Made by a program: the position numbers and the translations under genes. The notes beneath the pieces were generated by a model. That model saw only the letters and a list, made by a program, of their open reading frames with translations, did no database searches and was not told the origin of the DNA. Below, in pieces: positions 49,692-58,636 of a DNA stretch of 64,000 nucleotides (position 1 is its first letter; every line of letters begins with the position of its first letter). The DNA comes from Microbacterium yannicii (GTDB lineage Bacteria; Actinomycetota; Actinomycetes; Actinomycetales; Microbacteriaceae), in NCBI RefSeq assembly GCF_024055635.1, contig NZ_JAMXMB010000003.1:116819-180818 (forward strand). Reading direction: 5' to 3'.

Positions 49692-49721
49692 ATGCGCACG
49701 CACCCGAAGCGAGCCGTATGA
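49692..49721 (+). CDS. Leaderless upstream ORF, MRTHPKRAV (9 residues)
   Basis: ATG 49692 lies 6 bases after TAGGCT. Ten codons end in TGA at 49719-49721, overlapping the ATG of the PLP-enzyme gene (49718-49720) as ATGA. If transcription starts at the ATG, ribosomes must enter at this mini-ORF and reach the main gene by termination-reinitiation. The peptide has Arg, Thr, His, Pro, Lys and Ala, so attenuation by amino acid supply is conceivable. Experimental support is needed. Confidence 0.5.
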   Translation: MRTHPKRAV

Positions 49722-50947
49722 GTCTCGATCTGCTGTCCACACCCACGGCGACGAAGCCCTGGGCCCACCCCGCGTCCTACTGGGGTGCCATGACCCATGC
49801 GCTCGCAGATATCAGCGGCCCCGTCGCCGCGATCAACGCCGAGGCGCTGCGCTACAACGCCCTCGATCTGGTCGTGCGGGCGGGAGGCGTCCCCATCCGC
49901 GTGGCGAGCAAGTCGGTGCGCGTGCGGGAGGTGCTCGATGCCGTGCTGGCACTGCCGGGCTACGCGGGCGTCCTCGCCTTCACCCTCCCCGAGGCGCTGT
50001 GGCTCGCCGAGACCATGGACGACATCGTCCTCGGCTACCCGACGGTCGACCGTGCCGCCCTCGCAGCGCTGACGGCCGACGAGAACGCCGCGGCGCGCAT
50101 CACCCTGATGGTCGATGACCTCGCTCAGCTCGACCTCGTCGACGCGATCGCCGCGCCCGGCGCCCGCGCCGAGATCCGGGTCGCGATCGACGCAGACGCC
50201 TCCTGGCGCGCCCCCGCGCTGGGCCACATCGGCGTGCTGCGGTCGCCGGTCTACGAGGTGGCCGAGGTCGCCGCGCTGGCGCGCTCCATCGCCGCGCGCC
50301 CGGGTTTCCGGCTCGTCGGCCTGATGATGTACGAAGCCCAGATCGCGGGTCAGGGCGACGCGACGGGATCGGGCGACACGGTGATCCGCTGGATGCAGCG
50401 TCGCTCGGCCGCCGAGCTCCTGGACCGCCGCGCCGCGATCGTGTCCGCGCTGCGTGACATCGCCCCCCTCGAGTTCGTCAACGGCGGCGGCACCGGTTCG
50501 CTCGAGCTGACGGCATCCGATCAGTCCGTCACCGAGGTCACCGCGGGCAGCGGGCTCCTCGCCGGCCACCTGTTCGACGGCTATCGCGCTTTCGACCCGG
50601 CGCCGGCAGCGGCGTTCGCCCTCGAGGTCGTGCGCAAGCCGGCTCCCGACGTCGCCACGGTGCTGGGCGGCGGATGGATCGCATCCGGTCCCGCTCTCGA
50701 GTCGCGTCAGCCGCGCGCTGTCGCGCCGGCGGGGCTGCGCATGGCGCCCCGCGAGGGAGCCGGCGAGGTGCAGACGCCCCTGCGGGGCGATGCGGCACGC
50801 GACCTGAGGATCGGCGACCGCGTCTGGTTCCGCCACTCCAAGAGCGGCGAGCTCGCCGAGCGCGTCGCCGCGTACCACCTGGTCGACGGCGACGCACGCC
50901 TCGGAGAACTCCCGACCTACCGCGGCGAGGGGAAGGCGTTCCTGTGA
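49718..50947 (+). CDS. Alanine racemase fold PLP enzyme (D-threonine aldolase / D-serine dehydratase-like)
   Basis: 409 residues. The N-terminal alanine-racemase-type barrel carries the PLP lysine in GGVPIRVASKSVRVREVLD (Lys65); VNGGGTGSLELT provides a phosphate-binding loop. The C-terminal D-serine dehydratase-like domain ends in WFRHSKSGELAERVAAYHLVDGDARLGELPTYRGEGKAFL. Family members act on D-serine or D-threonine, or are uncharacterised. It overlaps the downstream lactone oxidase by 4 bases (GTGA), suggesting a joint pathway. Start ATG 49718 overlaps the stop of the upstream mini-ORF. Confidence 0.87.
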   Translation: MSLDLLSTPTATKPWAHPASYWGAMTHALADISGPVAAINAEALRYNALDLVVRAGGVPIRVASKSVRVREVLDAVLALPGYAGVLAFTLPEALWLAETMDDIVLGYPTVDRAALAALTADENAAARITLMVDDLAQLDLVDAIAAPGARAEIRVAIDADASWRAPALGHIGVLRSPVYEVAEVAALARSIAARPGFRLVGLMMYEAQIAGQGDATGSGDTVIRWMQRRSAAELLDRRAAIVSALRDIAPLEFVNGGGTGSLELTASDQSVTEVTAGSGLLAGHLFDGYRAFDPAPAAAFALEVVRKPAPDVATVLGGGWIASGPALESRQPRAVAPAGLRMAPREGAGEVQTPLRGDAARDLRIGDRVWFRHSKSGELAERVAAYHLVDGDARLGELPTYRGEGKAFL

Positions 50948-52257
50948 CCCGCCCCGGCGGCGTCTGGCGCAACTGGGGACGGACGGAGTCGGTGCGGCCG
51001 CAGCGCGTGGAGTACCCGCCCACGGTCGCGGCCGTCCAGCGGGCGGTGGTCGCCGCGGCAGCCCAGCACATCCCTGTCAAAGCGGTGGGCGCCGGGCACA
51101 GCTTCACCGGCATCGCCGTCGCGCCCGGCGCACTCCTGGAGCTCCGCGAGCTCAGCGGCCTCGTCTCGGTCGACGTGGATCGCGGCCGCGCGACGCTGCT
51201 CGCCGGCACGCGTCTGCATCGTGTCCCGTCGTTGCTGGCGCCCTTCGGCCTCGCGATGGAGAACCTGGGCGACATCGACCGGCAGTCCATCGCCGGTGCG
51301 ATCTCCACCGGCACGCACGGCACCGGCGCCCGCTTCGGCGGCATCGCCGCGCAGGTGGTCGGAGCGACTCTCGTCACGGCATCCGGCGATCTCCTCACGG
51401 TGAACGAGGAAGAGAACCCTGAGCTGGTCCCCGCGGTCGCTCTGGGGCTCGGTGCGCTCGGCATCCTCGTCGATGTCACTCTCCAGTGCGTCCCCGCCTA
51501 CGTGCTGCACGCCGTGGAGCAGCCGGAGCCGCTCGAAGACGTCCTGGCGGCGCTCGACGACCGGGTGGCCGGTGCCGATCACTTCGAGTTCTACTGGTTC
51601 CCGCACACCGACCGCGCGATGACGAAGACCAACACGCGTCTGCCCGACGGTGCGCCGCGGCATCCGCTCGCCCCCGTGGGCAAGTGGATCGACGACACCC
51701 TCGTCGGGAGCGGTCTGCACCAGATCGCGTGCTCGACCGGACGGGCGATCCCCGCACTCGTACCCGCCATCAACCGGGTGTCGGCGAAGGTGTGGGGCGA
51801 CCGGGAGTTCACGGATGCCTCGGCCCGCGTGTTCGCGACCAGCAGGTCCGTGCGATTCCGCGAGATGGAGTACGCGCTGCCGGCGGCGAACGTGCGTCCC
51901 GCGTTCGAGGCGCTCCGCGCGCTCATCGACGATCGCGGCTGGCGGATCGGGTTCCCGGTCGAGGTGCGCTTCGCCGCCGCCGACGACCGCTGGATGTCGA
52001 CGGCTCACGGTCGCGACGCGGGCTACATCGCCGTGCACCGGTACTGGCGCGAGGACCCGACGGAGTACTTCGAGGCGGTCGAGGAGATCATGCTCGGCTT
52101 CGGCGGACGACCCCACTGGGGCAAGATGCACACATTGGGTGCCGCGACGTTCCGTGAGCGGTATCCGCGCTTCGACGACTTCCTGGCGCTGCGCGACCGC
52201 CTCGACCCGGAGCGTCTGTTCCGCAATCCCTACCTCGATCGCGTCCTCGGTGGGTAA
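50944..52257 (+). CDS. D-arabinono-1,4-lactone oxidase-type FAD oxidoreductase
   Basis: 437 residues. The FAD domain has VGAGHSFTGIA (His52 in the position of covalently flavinylated enzymes) and STGTHGTGARFGG; the ALO domain contains EFYWFPHTD and HWGKMHTL, the active-site motif of the sugar-1,4-lactone oxidase family. It oxidises a sugar lactone or polyol with O2; the substrate is unknown. Overlaps the PLP-enzyme gene by 4 bases. 82 bases later LemA begins on its own promoter. Confidence 0.9.
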   Translation: MTRPGGVWRNWGRTESVRPQRVEYPPTVAAVQRAVVAAAAQHIPVKAVGAGHSFTGIAVAPGALLELRELSGLVSVDVDRGRATLLAGTRLHRVPSLLAPFGLAMENLGDIDRQSIAGAISTGTHGTGARFGGIAAQVVGATLVTASGDLLTVNEEENPELVPAVALGLGALGILVDVTLQCVPAYVLHAVEQPEPLEDVLAALDDRVAGADHFEFYWFPHTDRAMTKTNTRLPDGAPRHPLAPVGKWIDDTLVGSGLHQIACSTGRAIPALVPAINRVSAKVWGDREFTDASARVFATSRSVRFREMEYALPAANVRPAFEALRALIDDRGWRIGFPVEVRFAAADDRWMSTAHGRDAGYIAVHRYWREDPTEYFEAVEEIMLGFGGRPHWGKMHTLGAATFRERYPRFDDFLALRDRLDPERLFRNPYLDRVLGG

Positions 52258-52339
52258 CGGCTGAGAGTCCCGGATCGCCCTCATGCCGGGCGTGCGCGCG
52301 TCGGTAGGATGAGGTCACTACCGAACGGAGCCTCCGCAC

Positions 52340-52906
52340 ATGGAATGGCTGATCCCAGTCCTTATCGTGGTGGCGCTCGTCGTCATCGTCGGCATCTATC
52401 TCTGGGCGACCTACAACTCGCTGGTCCAGCTGAACGTGCGCGTCGACGAGGCGTGGAGCGACATCACCGTCCAGCTCAAGCGTCGAGCCGACCTGCTGCC
52501 GAACCTCATCGAGGCCGTCAAGGGATACGCCACGCATGAGAAGGCGGTCTTCGAGCGCGTGACGCAGGCACGCGCCGACACGCTGTCGGCGACGGGCCCC
52601 GCGGAGGCGGGCGCCGCCGAAGGACGCATGCAGCAGGCGCTGAAGTCGCTGTTCGCGGTCGCCGAGGCATACCCGCAGCTGCAGGCCAGTCAGAACTTCC
52701 TCCAGCTGCAGCAGTCGATCGTCGACACCGAGGACAAGGTCCAGGCCTCCCGCCGCTTCTACAACGGCGGGGTGCGTGAGCTGAACACCAAGATCAAGGT
52801 GTTCCCGAACAACATGTTCGCGCGCAACCTGGGCTTCCACGAGCGCGAGTTCTTCGAAGTGATCGACGGCGCCGCGATCTCGGAGCCGCCGCGCGTGCAG
52901 TTCTGA
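52340..52906 (+). CDS. LemA family protein
   Basis: 188 residues. A short N-terminal TM segment (LIPVLIVVALVVIVGIYLWATYN) is followed by the all-helical LemA domain (VQLNVRVDEAWSDITVQLKRRADLLPNLIEAVKGYATHEKAVFE, ending NNMFARNLGFHEREFFEV). LemA proteins sit in the membrane with a cytosolic or outward helical bundle; function unclear. TAGGAT at about 52305 is a plausible -10, and GGAG lies about 10 bases before the ATG. Confidence 0.95.
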   Translation: MEWLIPVLIVVALVVIVGIYLWATYNSLVQLNVRVDEAWSDITVQLKRRADLLPNLIEAVKGYATHEKAVFERVTQARADTLSATGPAEAGAAEGRMQQALKSLFAVAEAYPQLQASQNFLQLQQSIVDTEDKVQASRRFYNGGVRELNTKIKVFPNNMFARNLGFHEREFFEVIDGAAISEPPRVQF

Positions 52907-52949
52907 CGCGCCCCGCTCGGGTGTCGGCGTCGGGCGGTAGCGTCGAAGC

Positions 52950-54047
52950 GTGGCAGTCCGGCTGACTCGTGACGACGCGCGTCGCCTCGCGGTGCGCGCG
53001 CAGCTCCTGACGGGGGAGCGGCCTGCAGGCATCGTCGAGACGATCGACGCGCTGACCATCGTGAACATCGAGCCCACGGCCGCGGTCGCGCCGAGCGCCG
53101 ACCTGATTCTGTGGAGCCGGCTCGGCTGGCCCTATCAGCCGGCCGACCTCATGCGCCTCGTCGAGGAGGACCGCGCGGTGTTCGAGTGGGGCGGGTTCTA
53201 CCGGGCCATGACCGACCTGCCGCTGCTGCTTCCCGAGATGCGGCAGCGCCCCCAGTCGGCGCAGGCCCGGGAGTGGCTGGCGGCGAACGAGGTGTTCCGG
53301 CGCGAGGTGATGGCGCGGCTCCGCGCGGAGGGTCCCCTGCGGGCCTCCGACATCCCCGACGCGGCCCAGGTGTCGTGGCGCTCGTCGGGGTGGACGAACA
53401 ACCGCAACTCGATGCAGCTGCTGGAGATGCTCGTCCTGTGCGGCGACGTTGCCATCTCGTCGAGGGATGCCGCCGGACGGCTGTTCGACGTCGCGGACCG
53501 CGTGTATCCGGCCGATGTGCCGATCCTCAGCGATGAGGAGGCTGCACGAGAGCGGGCGGAGCGACGGCTGACGTCGCTTGGCATCGCGCGGACGAAAGGC
53601 ATCGCCCAGCCGCTGGAGCCGGTGGACGTCGGCGAGATCGGCGAGGAGGCCGTGGTCGACGGCGCGGAAGGCCGCTGGCGCGTCGACGCCGATGCGCTCG
53701 CGCGCCTCGACGACGTCGCGCCGCGCACTGCGCTGCTGTCGCCCTTCGATCGGCTGGTGTTCGACCGCCGGCGGCTGGAGGAGATCTTCGGGTACGAGTA
53801 CCTGCTCGAGATGTACAAGCCGGCCGCACAGCGGCGGTGGGGCTACTTCGCCCTGCCGATCCTGCACGGTGATCGGTTCGTCGGAAAGCTCGACGCGAAG
53901 AGCGACCGCAAGGCGGGTGTCCTCCGGGTGCACGCCGTCCACGAGGACGAGCCGTTCAGCGACGAGGTCCGCCGGGCGGTGGATGCCGAGATCCAGGAGC
54001 TCGGTCGCTGGCTCGGCCTCGAGGTCGTCGGCGCGCCCGCACCCTGA
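52950..54047 (+). CDS. Winged-helix DNA-binding (AlkX/YcaQ-AlkZ-like glycosylase fold) protein, NIE motif
   Basis: 365 residues of the HTH_42 family to which YcaQ/AlkX and AlkZ belong. The catalytic loop QxD/QxQ reads VNIEPTAAVAPSADLILWSRLG, i.e. Asn39-Ile40-Glu41 instead of Gln-x-Asp/Gln. LSDEEAARERAERRLTSLGIA and YKPAAQRRWGYFALPILHGDRFVGKLDAK are typical of the family. Active members excise alkylated or crosslinked bases; whether this one does is uncertain. GTG start with TAGCGT ending 6 bases upstream (leaderless). Convergent with a second family member. Confidence 0.85.
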   Translation: MAVRLTRDDARRLAVRAQLLTGERPAGIVETIDALTIVNIEPTAAVAPSADLILWSRLGWPYQPADLMRLVEEDRAVFEWGGFYRAMTDLPLLLPEMRQRPQSAQAREWLAANEVFRREVMARLRAEGPLRASDIPDAAQVSWRSSGWTNNRNSMQLLEMLVLCGDVAISSRDAAGRLFDVADRVYPADVPILSDEEAARERAERRLTSLGIARTKGIAQPLEPVDVGEIGEEAVVDGAEGRWRVDADALARLDDVAPRTALLSPFDRLVFDRRRLEEIFGYEYLLEMYKPAAQRRWGYFALPILHGDRFVGKLDAKSDRKAGVLRVHAVHEDEPFSDEVRRAVDAEIQELGRWLGLEVVGAPAP

Positions 54048-54048
54048 T

Positions 54049-54071
54049 GCCCAGGGAGTTCCTGCCTGGGC
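54049..54071. terminator. Bidirectional terminator hairpin between convergent genes
   Basis: GCCCAGG (54049-54055) pairs with CCTGGGC (54065-54071) around a 9-nt loop, 1 base after one stop and 21 bases before the other. No T-tract. Confidence 0.6.
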
Positions 54072-54092
54072 GTTCGCGTGCCCGCGCCTTCG

Positions 54093-55391
54093 TCAGCTCG
54101 CGAGTTCCTCGACGGAGCCGGGCTCCTCGGCCGCGAGGGCGATGGGCTCGGCAGGTCCGGCCTCGTGGCGGGATGCCTCCGGCATCGCGAATGCGAGATC
54201 GTCGACGGCGTCGCCCCAGGACGAGATCGACACGGACTCGAGTCCCTGCCAGCTCGCGGCGAGCCGCAGCTCGTCGGCGAGCCGGGGCGCGGCATCCGCC
54301 GGAGCGCCCGGCTCCCACCAGGCGGACTGCACCCGCAGGGTCGAGGTGGCGCGGTCGGCCTTGAGATCGACGCGGCCGACCACGTCGTCGTCGATGAGGA
54401 CGGGCAGGGAGTAGTAGCCGAACCGTCGCCGTGGGGCGGGGGTATAGATCTCGATGCGGTACTCGAAGTCGAAGAGACGCTCGGCACGATCACGGAACCA
54501 CACGACCGGGTCGAAGGGCGTGAGGATCGCCGCGGCGCGGATGCGGCGCGGTACGGCAGCCTCGCTGTGCAGCCACGCCTTGGCCGGCCGGCCGGCGCTG
54601 GTCCAGCCCTCCACGGTGACGGGGTGCAGCTCGCCTGCGTCTGCGAGGTCGTCGAGCGCGGCCGTGACCGCCTTGCGGTCGGCGATCCGCCAGTAGTCCG
54701 CGATGTCGGCAGCTGTGGCGACCCCGTATGCGCGCGTCGCGCGCCGCACCAGCTCCCGGACGGCCTCCTCCCGCGGCACCGGTGCATCGAGCACCTCGCG
54801 CGGGATGACGTGCTCGGCGAGTCCGTAGCGACGCTCGAAGCCGCGACGCCCGGCGATCGCGACCTCGCCGAACAGCCACAGGCGCTCCAGCGCCTGCTTC
54901 ACGACGTCCCAGTCCCACCACGGCCCGCGTGCCCTCTTCTCGGCGTCGCGCTCTATCTGCGCAGGGCGCAGCGGCCCTCGTTCGGCCAGTTCCGCCCGCA
55001 CCCAGTCGACGGTGTCGCGATGGGCGGCGTACCAGCCGTCGGGCGCGGTTCCTCCGTACTTCGCCCGCATCGCTCGCATGCGGAAGTCGAACAGCGCCCA
55101 GTCGGCGGCGGGGATGAAGGCGGCGACGTGTGCCCAGTACTCCACGTAGGGCGGGCGCCCCGAGAACAGCAGACGATCGAGGGCGGCGGTGTCGTAGGCG
55201 CCGACCCTCGAAAACAGCGGCATGTAATGCGATCTGGCGAAGACGTTGACCGAGTCGATCTGCAGCGTCGCCATCCGTCCCAGCGCGCCGTTGAGCTGCC
55301 GCGTCCCGGCGTTCTCCGGCCGGGGGCGGGCGAATCCCTGGGCGGCGAGCGCGATTCGGCGCGCTTCGGCGGCACTGAGCGAGGACTTCAC
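54093..55391 (-). CDS. AlkX/YcaQ-like DNA glycosylase, QID motif
   Basis: 432 residues from GTG 55391. The family begins LSAAEARRIALAAQGF and the catalytic loop reads ATLQIDSVNVFARSHYMPLFSRVG (Gln44-Ile45-Asp46, the QxD type of YcaQ/AlkX, which unhooks interstrand crosslinks and removes alkylated bases). YTPAPRRRFGYYSLPVLIDDDVVGRVDLKADR and the C-terminus match the family. Distant ATG at 55421 or further starts would add up to 18 residues. Together with the convergent gene at 52950 it forms a pair of related proteins. Confidence 0.88.
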   Translation of the reverse strand: MKSSLSAAEARRIALAAQGFARPRPENAGTRQLNGALGRMATLQIDSVNVFARSHYMPLFSRVGAYDTAALDRLLFSGRPPYVEYWAHVAAFIPAADWALFDFRMRAMRAKYGGTAPDGWYAAHRDTVDWVRAELAERGPLRPAQIERDAEKRARGPWWDWDVVKQALERLWLFGEVAIAGRRGFERRYGLAEHVIPREVLDAPVPREEAVRELVRRATRAYGVATAADIADYWRIADRKAVTAALDDLADAGELHPVTVEGWTSAGRPAKAWLHSEAAVPRRIRAAAILTPFDPVVWFRDRAERLFDFEYRIEIYTPAPRRRFGYYSLPVLIDDDVVGRVDLKADRATSTLRVQSAWWEPGAPADAAPRLADELRLAASWQGLESVSISSWGDAVDDLAFAMPEASRHEAGPAEPIALAAEEPGSVEELAS

Positions 55392-55513
55392 GCGCGTCAG
55401 CCTAGCCAGCGGCTCCGACATCTCGTCCGGCACCGGATGCCGCATCCCGCCCCATACGCGGCACGGCTGGTCTTCATGACCGGTGCGGAATGCGGCGCGC
55501 CTAGACTGGGCGA

Positions 55514-56719
55514 ATGAGCACTGGGCGTACGAGCGGCTCCGATGACAAGCCCCGCGGCTCGCTCTTCGATGCGGTCCGCGACCGCAGCCGGGTGGTCTCG
55601 ACCGAGACGTCGGCCGCCGTGCCCCGCGGCCTCCGCATCGCCACCGCCTACTCGTGGCGAGTGATCGTGGTCGCCGCGGCGATCGGCATCCTGGTGTGGC
55701 TGGTCATCCAGCTCAAGCTCCTCGTGATCCCTCTCCTGATCGCGATCCTGATCACGGCACTGCTGTGGCCCGCGTTCGCGTGGATGCTGCGCCGCCGGGT
55801 TCCCCGCTGGCTCGCCATCGTGATCTCCGTCGTCGGCACGCTGGCGATCGTGACCGGGCTGCTCTGGCTCGTGGTGTGGCAGATCATGCAGCAGTGGGAC
55901 TCCGTGCAGGCCAGCACGGTCGCCGCCATCGACCAGTTCCGGCAGTACCTCATCGACGGCCCGCTCCACCTGAGCTCCGAGCAGATCGACGACCTGCTGG
56001 ATCAAGGCTGGGCCTTCATCCAGGAGCAGGCCGAGCTGCTGTGGTCGGGGGCGCTCGCAATCGGCTCCACCATCGGGCACGTCGTGACCGGTGCGGTGCT
56101 CGCGTTCTTCATCCTGCTGTGCCTGCTCGCCGACGGGGCGGGCATCTGGCGATGGACGCTGCGGCTCTTCCCGAAGAAGGCACGTCCCGCGGCCGACGGC
56201 GCCGGCCGCGCGGGCTGGATCACCGTCGTCAACTACGCACGCACCCAGCTGCTCGTCGCGACGATCGACGCCATCGGCATCGGCGCCGGCGCCGCCCTCC
56301 TCGGTGTGCCGCTGGCCATCCCCGTCGCCGTCCTCGTCTTCCTCGGCGCGTTCGTCCCGATCGTCGGTGCCGTGGTGACCGGCGCCGTGGCGGTGTTCCT
56401 GGCACTCGTCTACAACGGCCCCTGGATCGCACTGTGGATGCTCGTCGTCGTCCTGGGAGTCCAGCAGCTCGAGGGCCACGTCCTCCAGCCGCTGCTCATG
56501 GGATCCGCCGTCAAGGTGCACCCGCTCGCAGTGGTGCTCGTCGTGGCGGGCGGCGCCATGATCGCCGGCATCCCCGGCGCGCTCTTCGCCGTCCCGCTCG
56601 CGGCATTCGTCAACGTCGTCGCCGTCTATCTCGCCGAACGGGCCTGGGAGACCGGAAGGAAACCCTCCGGCGATCTCATCTGGAGCACCGTTCCGCGGCA
56701 GAGGAGAGTCCGCCCGTGA
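55514..56719 (+). CDS. AI-2E family transporter
   Basis: 401 residues. TqsA/PerM-type: about eight TM segments, with GAALLGVPLAIPVAVLVFLGAFVPIVGAVVTGAVAVFLAL and VQQLEGHVLQPLLMGSAVKVHPLAV, the family core. Members export AI-2 or act as Na+/H+ antiporters; the substrate here is unknown. ATG start with TAGACT ending 6 bases upstream (leaderless). The stop overlaps the ilvA GTG (GTGA). Confidence 0.93.
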   Translation: MSTGRTSGSDDKPRGSLFDAVRDRSRVVSTETSAAVPRGLRIATAYSWRVIVVAAAIGILVWLVIQLKLLVIPLLIAILITALLWPAFAWMLRRRVPRWLAIVISVVGTLAIVTGLLWLVVWQIMQQWDSVQASTVAAIDQFRQYLIDGPLHLSSEQIDDLLDQGWAFIQEQAELLWSGALAIGSTIGHVVTGAVLAFFILLCLLADGAGIWRWTLRLFPKKARPAADGAGRAGWITVVNYARTQLLVATIDAIGIGAGAALLGVPLAIPVAVLVFLGAFVPIVGAVVTGAVAVFLALVYNGPWIALWMLVVVLGVQQLEGHVLQPLLMGSAVKVHPLAVVLVVAGGAMIAGIPGALFAVPLAAFVNVVAVYLAERAWETGRKPSGDLIWSTVPRQRRVRP

Positions 56720-58011
56720 CCACTGCCATGTCCTCCGCAGGCCCGTCTCGGCCAGCACCCGCCGACGAGGCGGTGCCGCCCGCCTCTGCGGTGCCGACGC
56801 TCGCTGATTTCGCGGATGCCGCGGCCACCCTCGAGGGCGTCATCACCCGCACGCCGCTCGACGAGTCCCAGCATCTGTCGGACGTCCTCGGCGTGCCGGT
56901 GCATCTCAAGCTCGAGAACCTGCAGCGCACCGGCTCGTTCAAGATCCGAGGCGCGACGTACCGCCTGTCGAGGCTGACCGCCGAGGAGCGCGCGCGCGGT
57001 GTCGTCGCGGCGTCGGCCGGCAACCACGCGCAGGGCGTGGCCCTCGCTGCCAAGGCCCTCGGCATCCGCGCCACCATCTTCATGCCGCTCGGCGTGCCCG
57101 TGCCCAAGCTGCTCGCCACCCGCGGCTACGGCGCCGACGTCGTGCTCGAGGGGGCGACGGTCGAGACCCCGCTGCGGCTGGCCGCCGAGTTCGCCGAGCG
57201 GACCGGCGCCGTCTTCATCCACCCGTTCGACCACCACGACGTCATCGCGGGGCAGGGCACGCTGGGGCTGGAGCTCATGGACGAGCTGCCCGACCTCGAC
57301 ACGATCGTGCTGGGGATCGGCGGCGGAGGACTCATCGCCGGCGTCGCCGCGGCCGTGAAGGCCCGTGCCGCCGCCGAGGGCCGCACGGTGCGGGTGATCG
57401 GGGTGCAGGCGGCGAACTCGGCCGCCTATCCGGCATCGCTCGAGGCGGGGCATCCGCTCGAGATCGCGACCCTGCCCACCATCGCCGACGGCATCGCCGT
57501 GGCTCGGCCAGGCGATCTGCCGTTCGAGATCATCCGGGATCTGGTGGACGAGGTGGTCACCGTCAGCGAGGACGACATCGCTCGCGCCCTGCTCGTGCTG
57601 CTGGAGCGCGCGAAGCAGGTCGTCGAGCCGGCGGGCGCGGTGGGGGTCGCAGCGATCCTCGCCGGCAAGATCGTCGCGGCGGGGCCGACCGTGACCGTCC
57701 TGTCGGGCGGCAACATCGACCCCCTGCTGCTGCAGCGCGTCGTCGCACACGGGCTGTCGGCGTCCGGCCGGTACATGACTCTGCGCATCCCGCTGCCCGA
57801 CCGTCCTGGTCAGCTCGCGCAGGTGTCGGAGCTGCTGGCCATCGCCGGGGCGAACGTCATCGAGGTGCTGCACACCCGCCACGGTCAGGGACTGCAGATC
57901 AGCGAAGTGATCCTGCAGCTCAGCGTCGAGACGCGCGGCGAGGAGCACCGCGCACACGTCATCTCGGTGCTGGAGGGCGCGGGCTACGCGCCGACCGTCG
58001 TCGCCGACTGA
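56716..58011 (+). CDS. ilvA: Threonine ammonia-lyase
   Basis: 431 residues. PLP Lys76 in RTGSFKIRGATYRLS, phosphate loop IGGGGLIAG and a C-terminal ACT-like domain (MTLRIPLPDRPGQLAQVSELLAIAGANVIEV, about residues 350-431). Deaminates threonine to 2-oxobutanoate, towards isoleucine (biosynthetic) or degradation. The single-ACT architecture is closer to catabolic/clostridial-type threonine dehydratases; the two-ACT E. coli biosynthetic form is longer. GTG 56716 has GAGGAGAG 8 bases upstream and overlaps the AI-2E gene; ATG 56728 is an alternative. Convergent with greA. Confidence 0.93.
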   Translation: MTTAMSSAGPSRPAPADEAVPPASAVPTLADFADAAATLEGVITRTPLDESQHLSDVLGVPVHLKLENLQRTGSFKIRGATYRLSRLTAEERARGVVAASAGNHAQGVALAAKALGIRATIFMPLGVPVPKLLATRGYGADVVLEGATVETPLRLAAEFAERTGAVFIHPFDHHDVIAGQGTLGLELMDELPDLDTIVLGIGGGGLIAGVAAAVKARAAAEGRTVRVIGVQAANSAAYPASLEAGHPLEIATLPTIADGIAVARPGDLPFEIIRDLVDEVVTVSEDDIARALLVLLERAKQVVEPAGAVGVAAILAGKIVAAGPTVTVLSGGNIDPLLLQRVVAHGLSASGRYMTLRIPLPDRPGQLAQVSELLAIAGANVIEVLHTRHGQGLQISEVILQLSVETRGEEHRAHVISVLEGAGYAPTVVAD

Positions 58012-58041
58012 GGCGTCCGCGAGGGCGCCGCAGCGACGGCG

Positions 58042-58533
58042 TCACTGACCGTTGTAGGTCTCGACCTTGACGATCTCGACGGAGATCTCGCGCCCGTTCG
58101 GGGCGGTGTACGACGTCTTCTCGCCCTCCTTGCGGCCGAGGATCGATGTGCCCAGCGGAGATGCCTCGCTGTACACGTCGAGTTCGGAGCCGACGGCGAT
58201 CTCGCGGTTGCCGAGGAGGAACACTTCTTCGCCGCCGGCGATGATCGCCGTGATGACGGTGCCGGGCTCGACCACGCCGGTGCTCTGCGGAGCCTCGCTC
58301 ACCGTGGCGGTCTTCAGCAGATGCTGGAGGGTGCGGATGCGGGCCTCCTGCTTGCCCTGCTCGTCCTTGGCGGCGTGATAGCCGCCGTTCTCCTTGAGGT
58401 CGCCTTCTTCGCGCGCGGCCTCGATGCGCTTCGCGATCTCCTCGCGGCCGGTCGTCGAGAGGTGCTCGAGCTCGGCGGCCAGGCGGTCGTAGGCGTCCTG
58501 GGTGAGGAAGGTCACGGGGGCGTCGGTGGACAC
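58042..58533 (-). CDS. greA: Transcription elongation factor GreA
   Basis: 163 residues. N-terminal coiled coil with the acidic tip (AAREEGDLKENGGYHAAKDEQGKQEARI) that enters the RNA polymerase secondary channel to stimulate transcript cleavage, and the C-terminal FKBP-like domain (SPLGTSILGRKEGEKTSYTAPNGREISVEIV). GTG start with AAGGAG 6 bases upstream. Downstream of a terminator of DUF4307; convergent with ilvA. In Mycobacterium greA also neighbours a DUF4307 gene. Confidence 0.96.
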   Translation of the reverse strand: MSTDAPVTFLTQDAYDRLAAELEHLSTTGREEIAKRIEAAREEGDLKENGGYHAAKDEQGKQEARIRTLQHLLKTATVSEAPQSTGVVEPGTVITAIIAGGEEVFLLGNREIAVGSELDVYSEASPLGTSILGRKEGEKTSYTAPNGREISVEIVKVETYNGQ

Positions 58534-58584
58534 GGCTGACTCCTTCGTTGGGCCCGGCGCTGCGCGGCACGGGCATAAACCGAA

Positions 58585-58607
58585 CGCCCTGGCTCACGGC
58601 CAGGGCG
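58585..58607 (-). terminator. Terminator between DUF4307 and greA
   Basis: CGCCCTGGC (58585-58593) pairs with GCCAGGGCG (58599-58607), loop 5 nt. On the minus strand it is followed by TTCGGTTTATG, a weak T-rich tail. It lies 29 bases after the DUF4307 stop. Confidence 0.6.
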
Positions 58608-58636
58608 CGATTCGACTGATGTGCAGCCAGACTACG

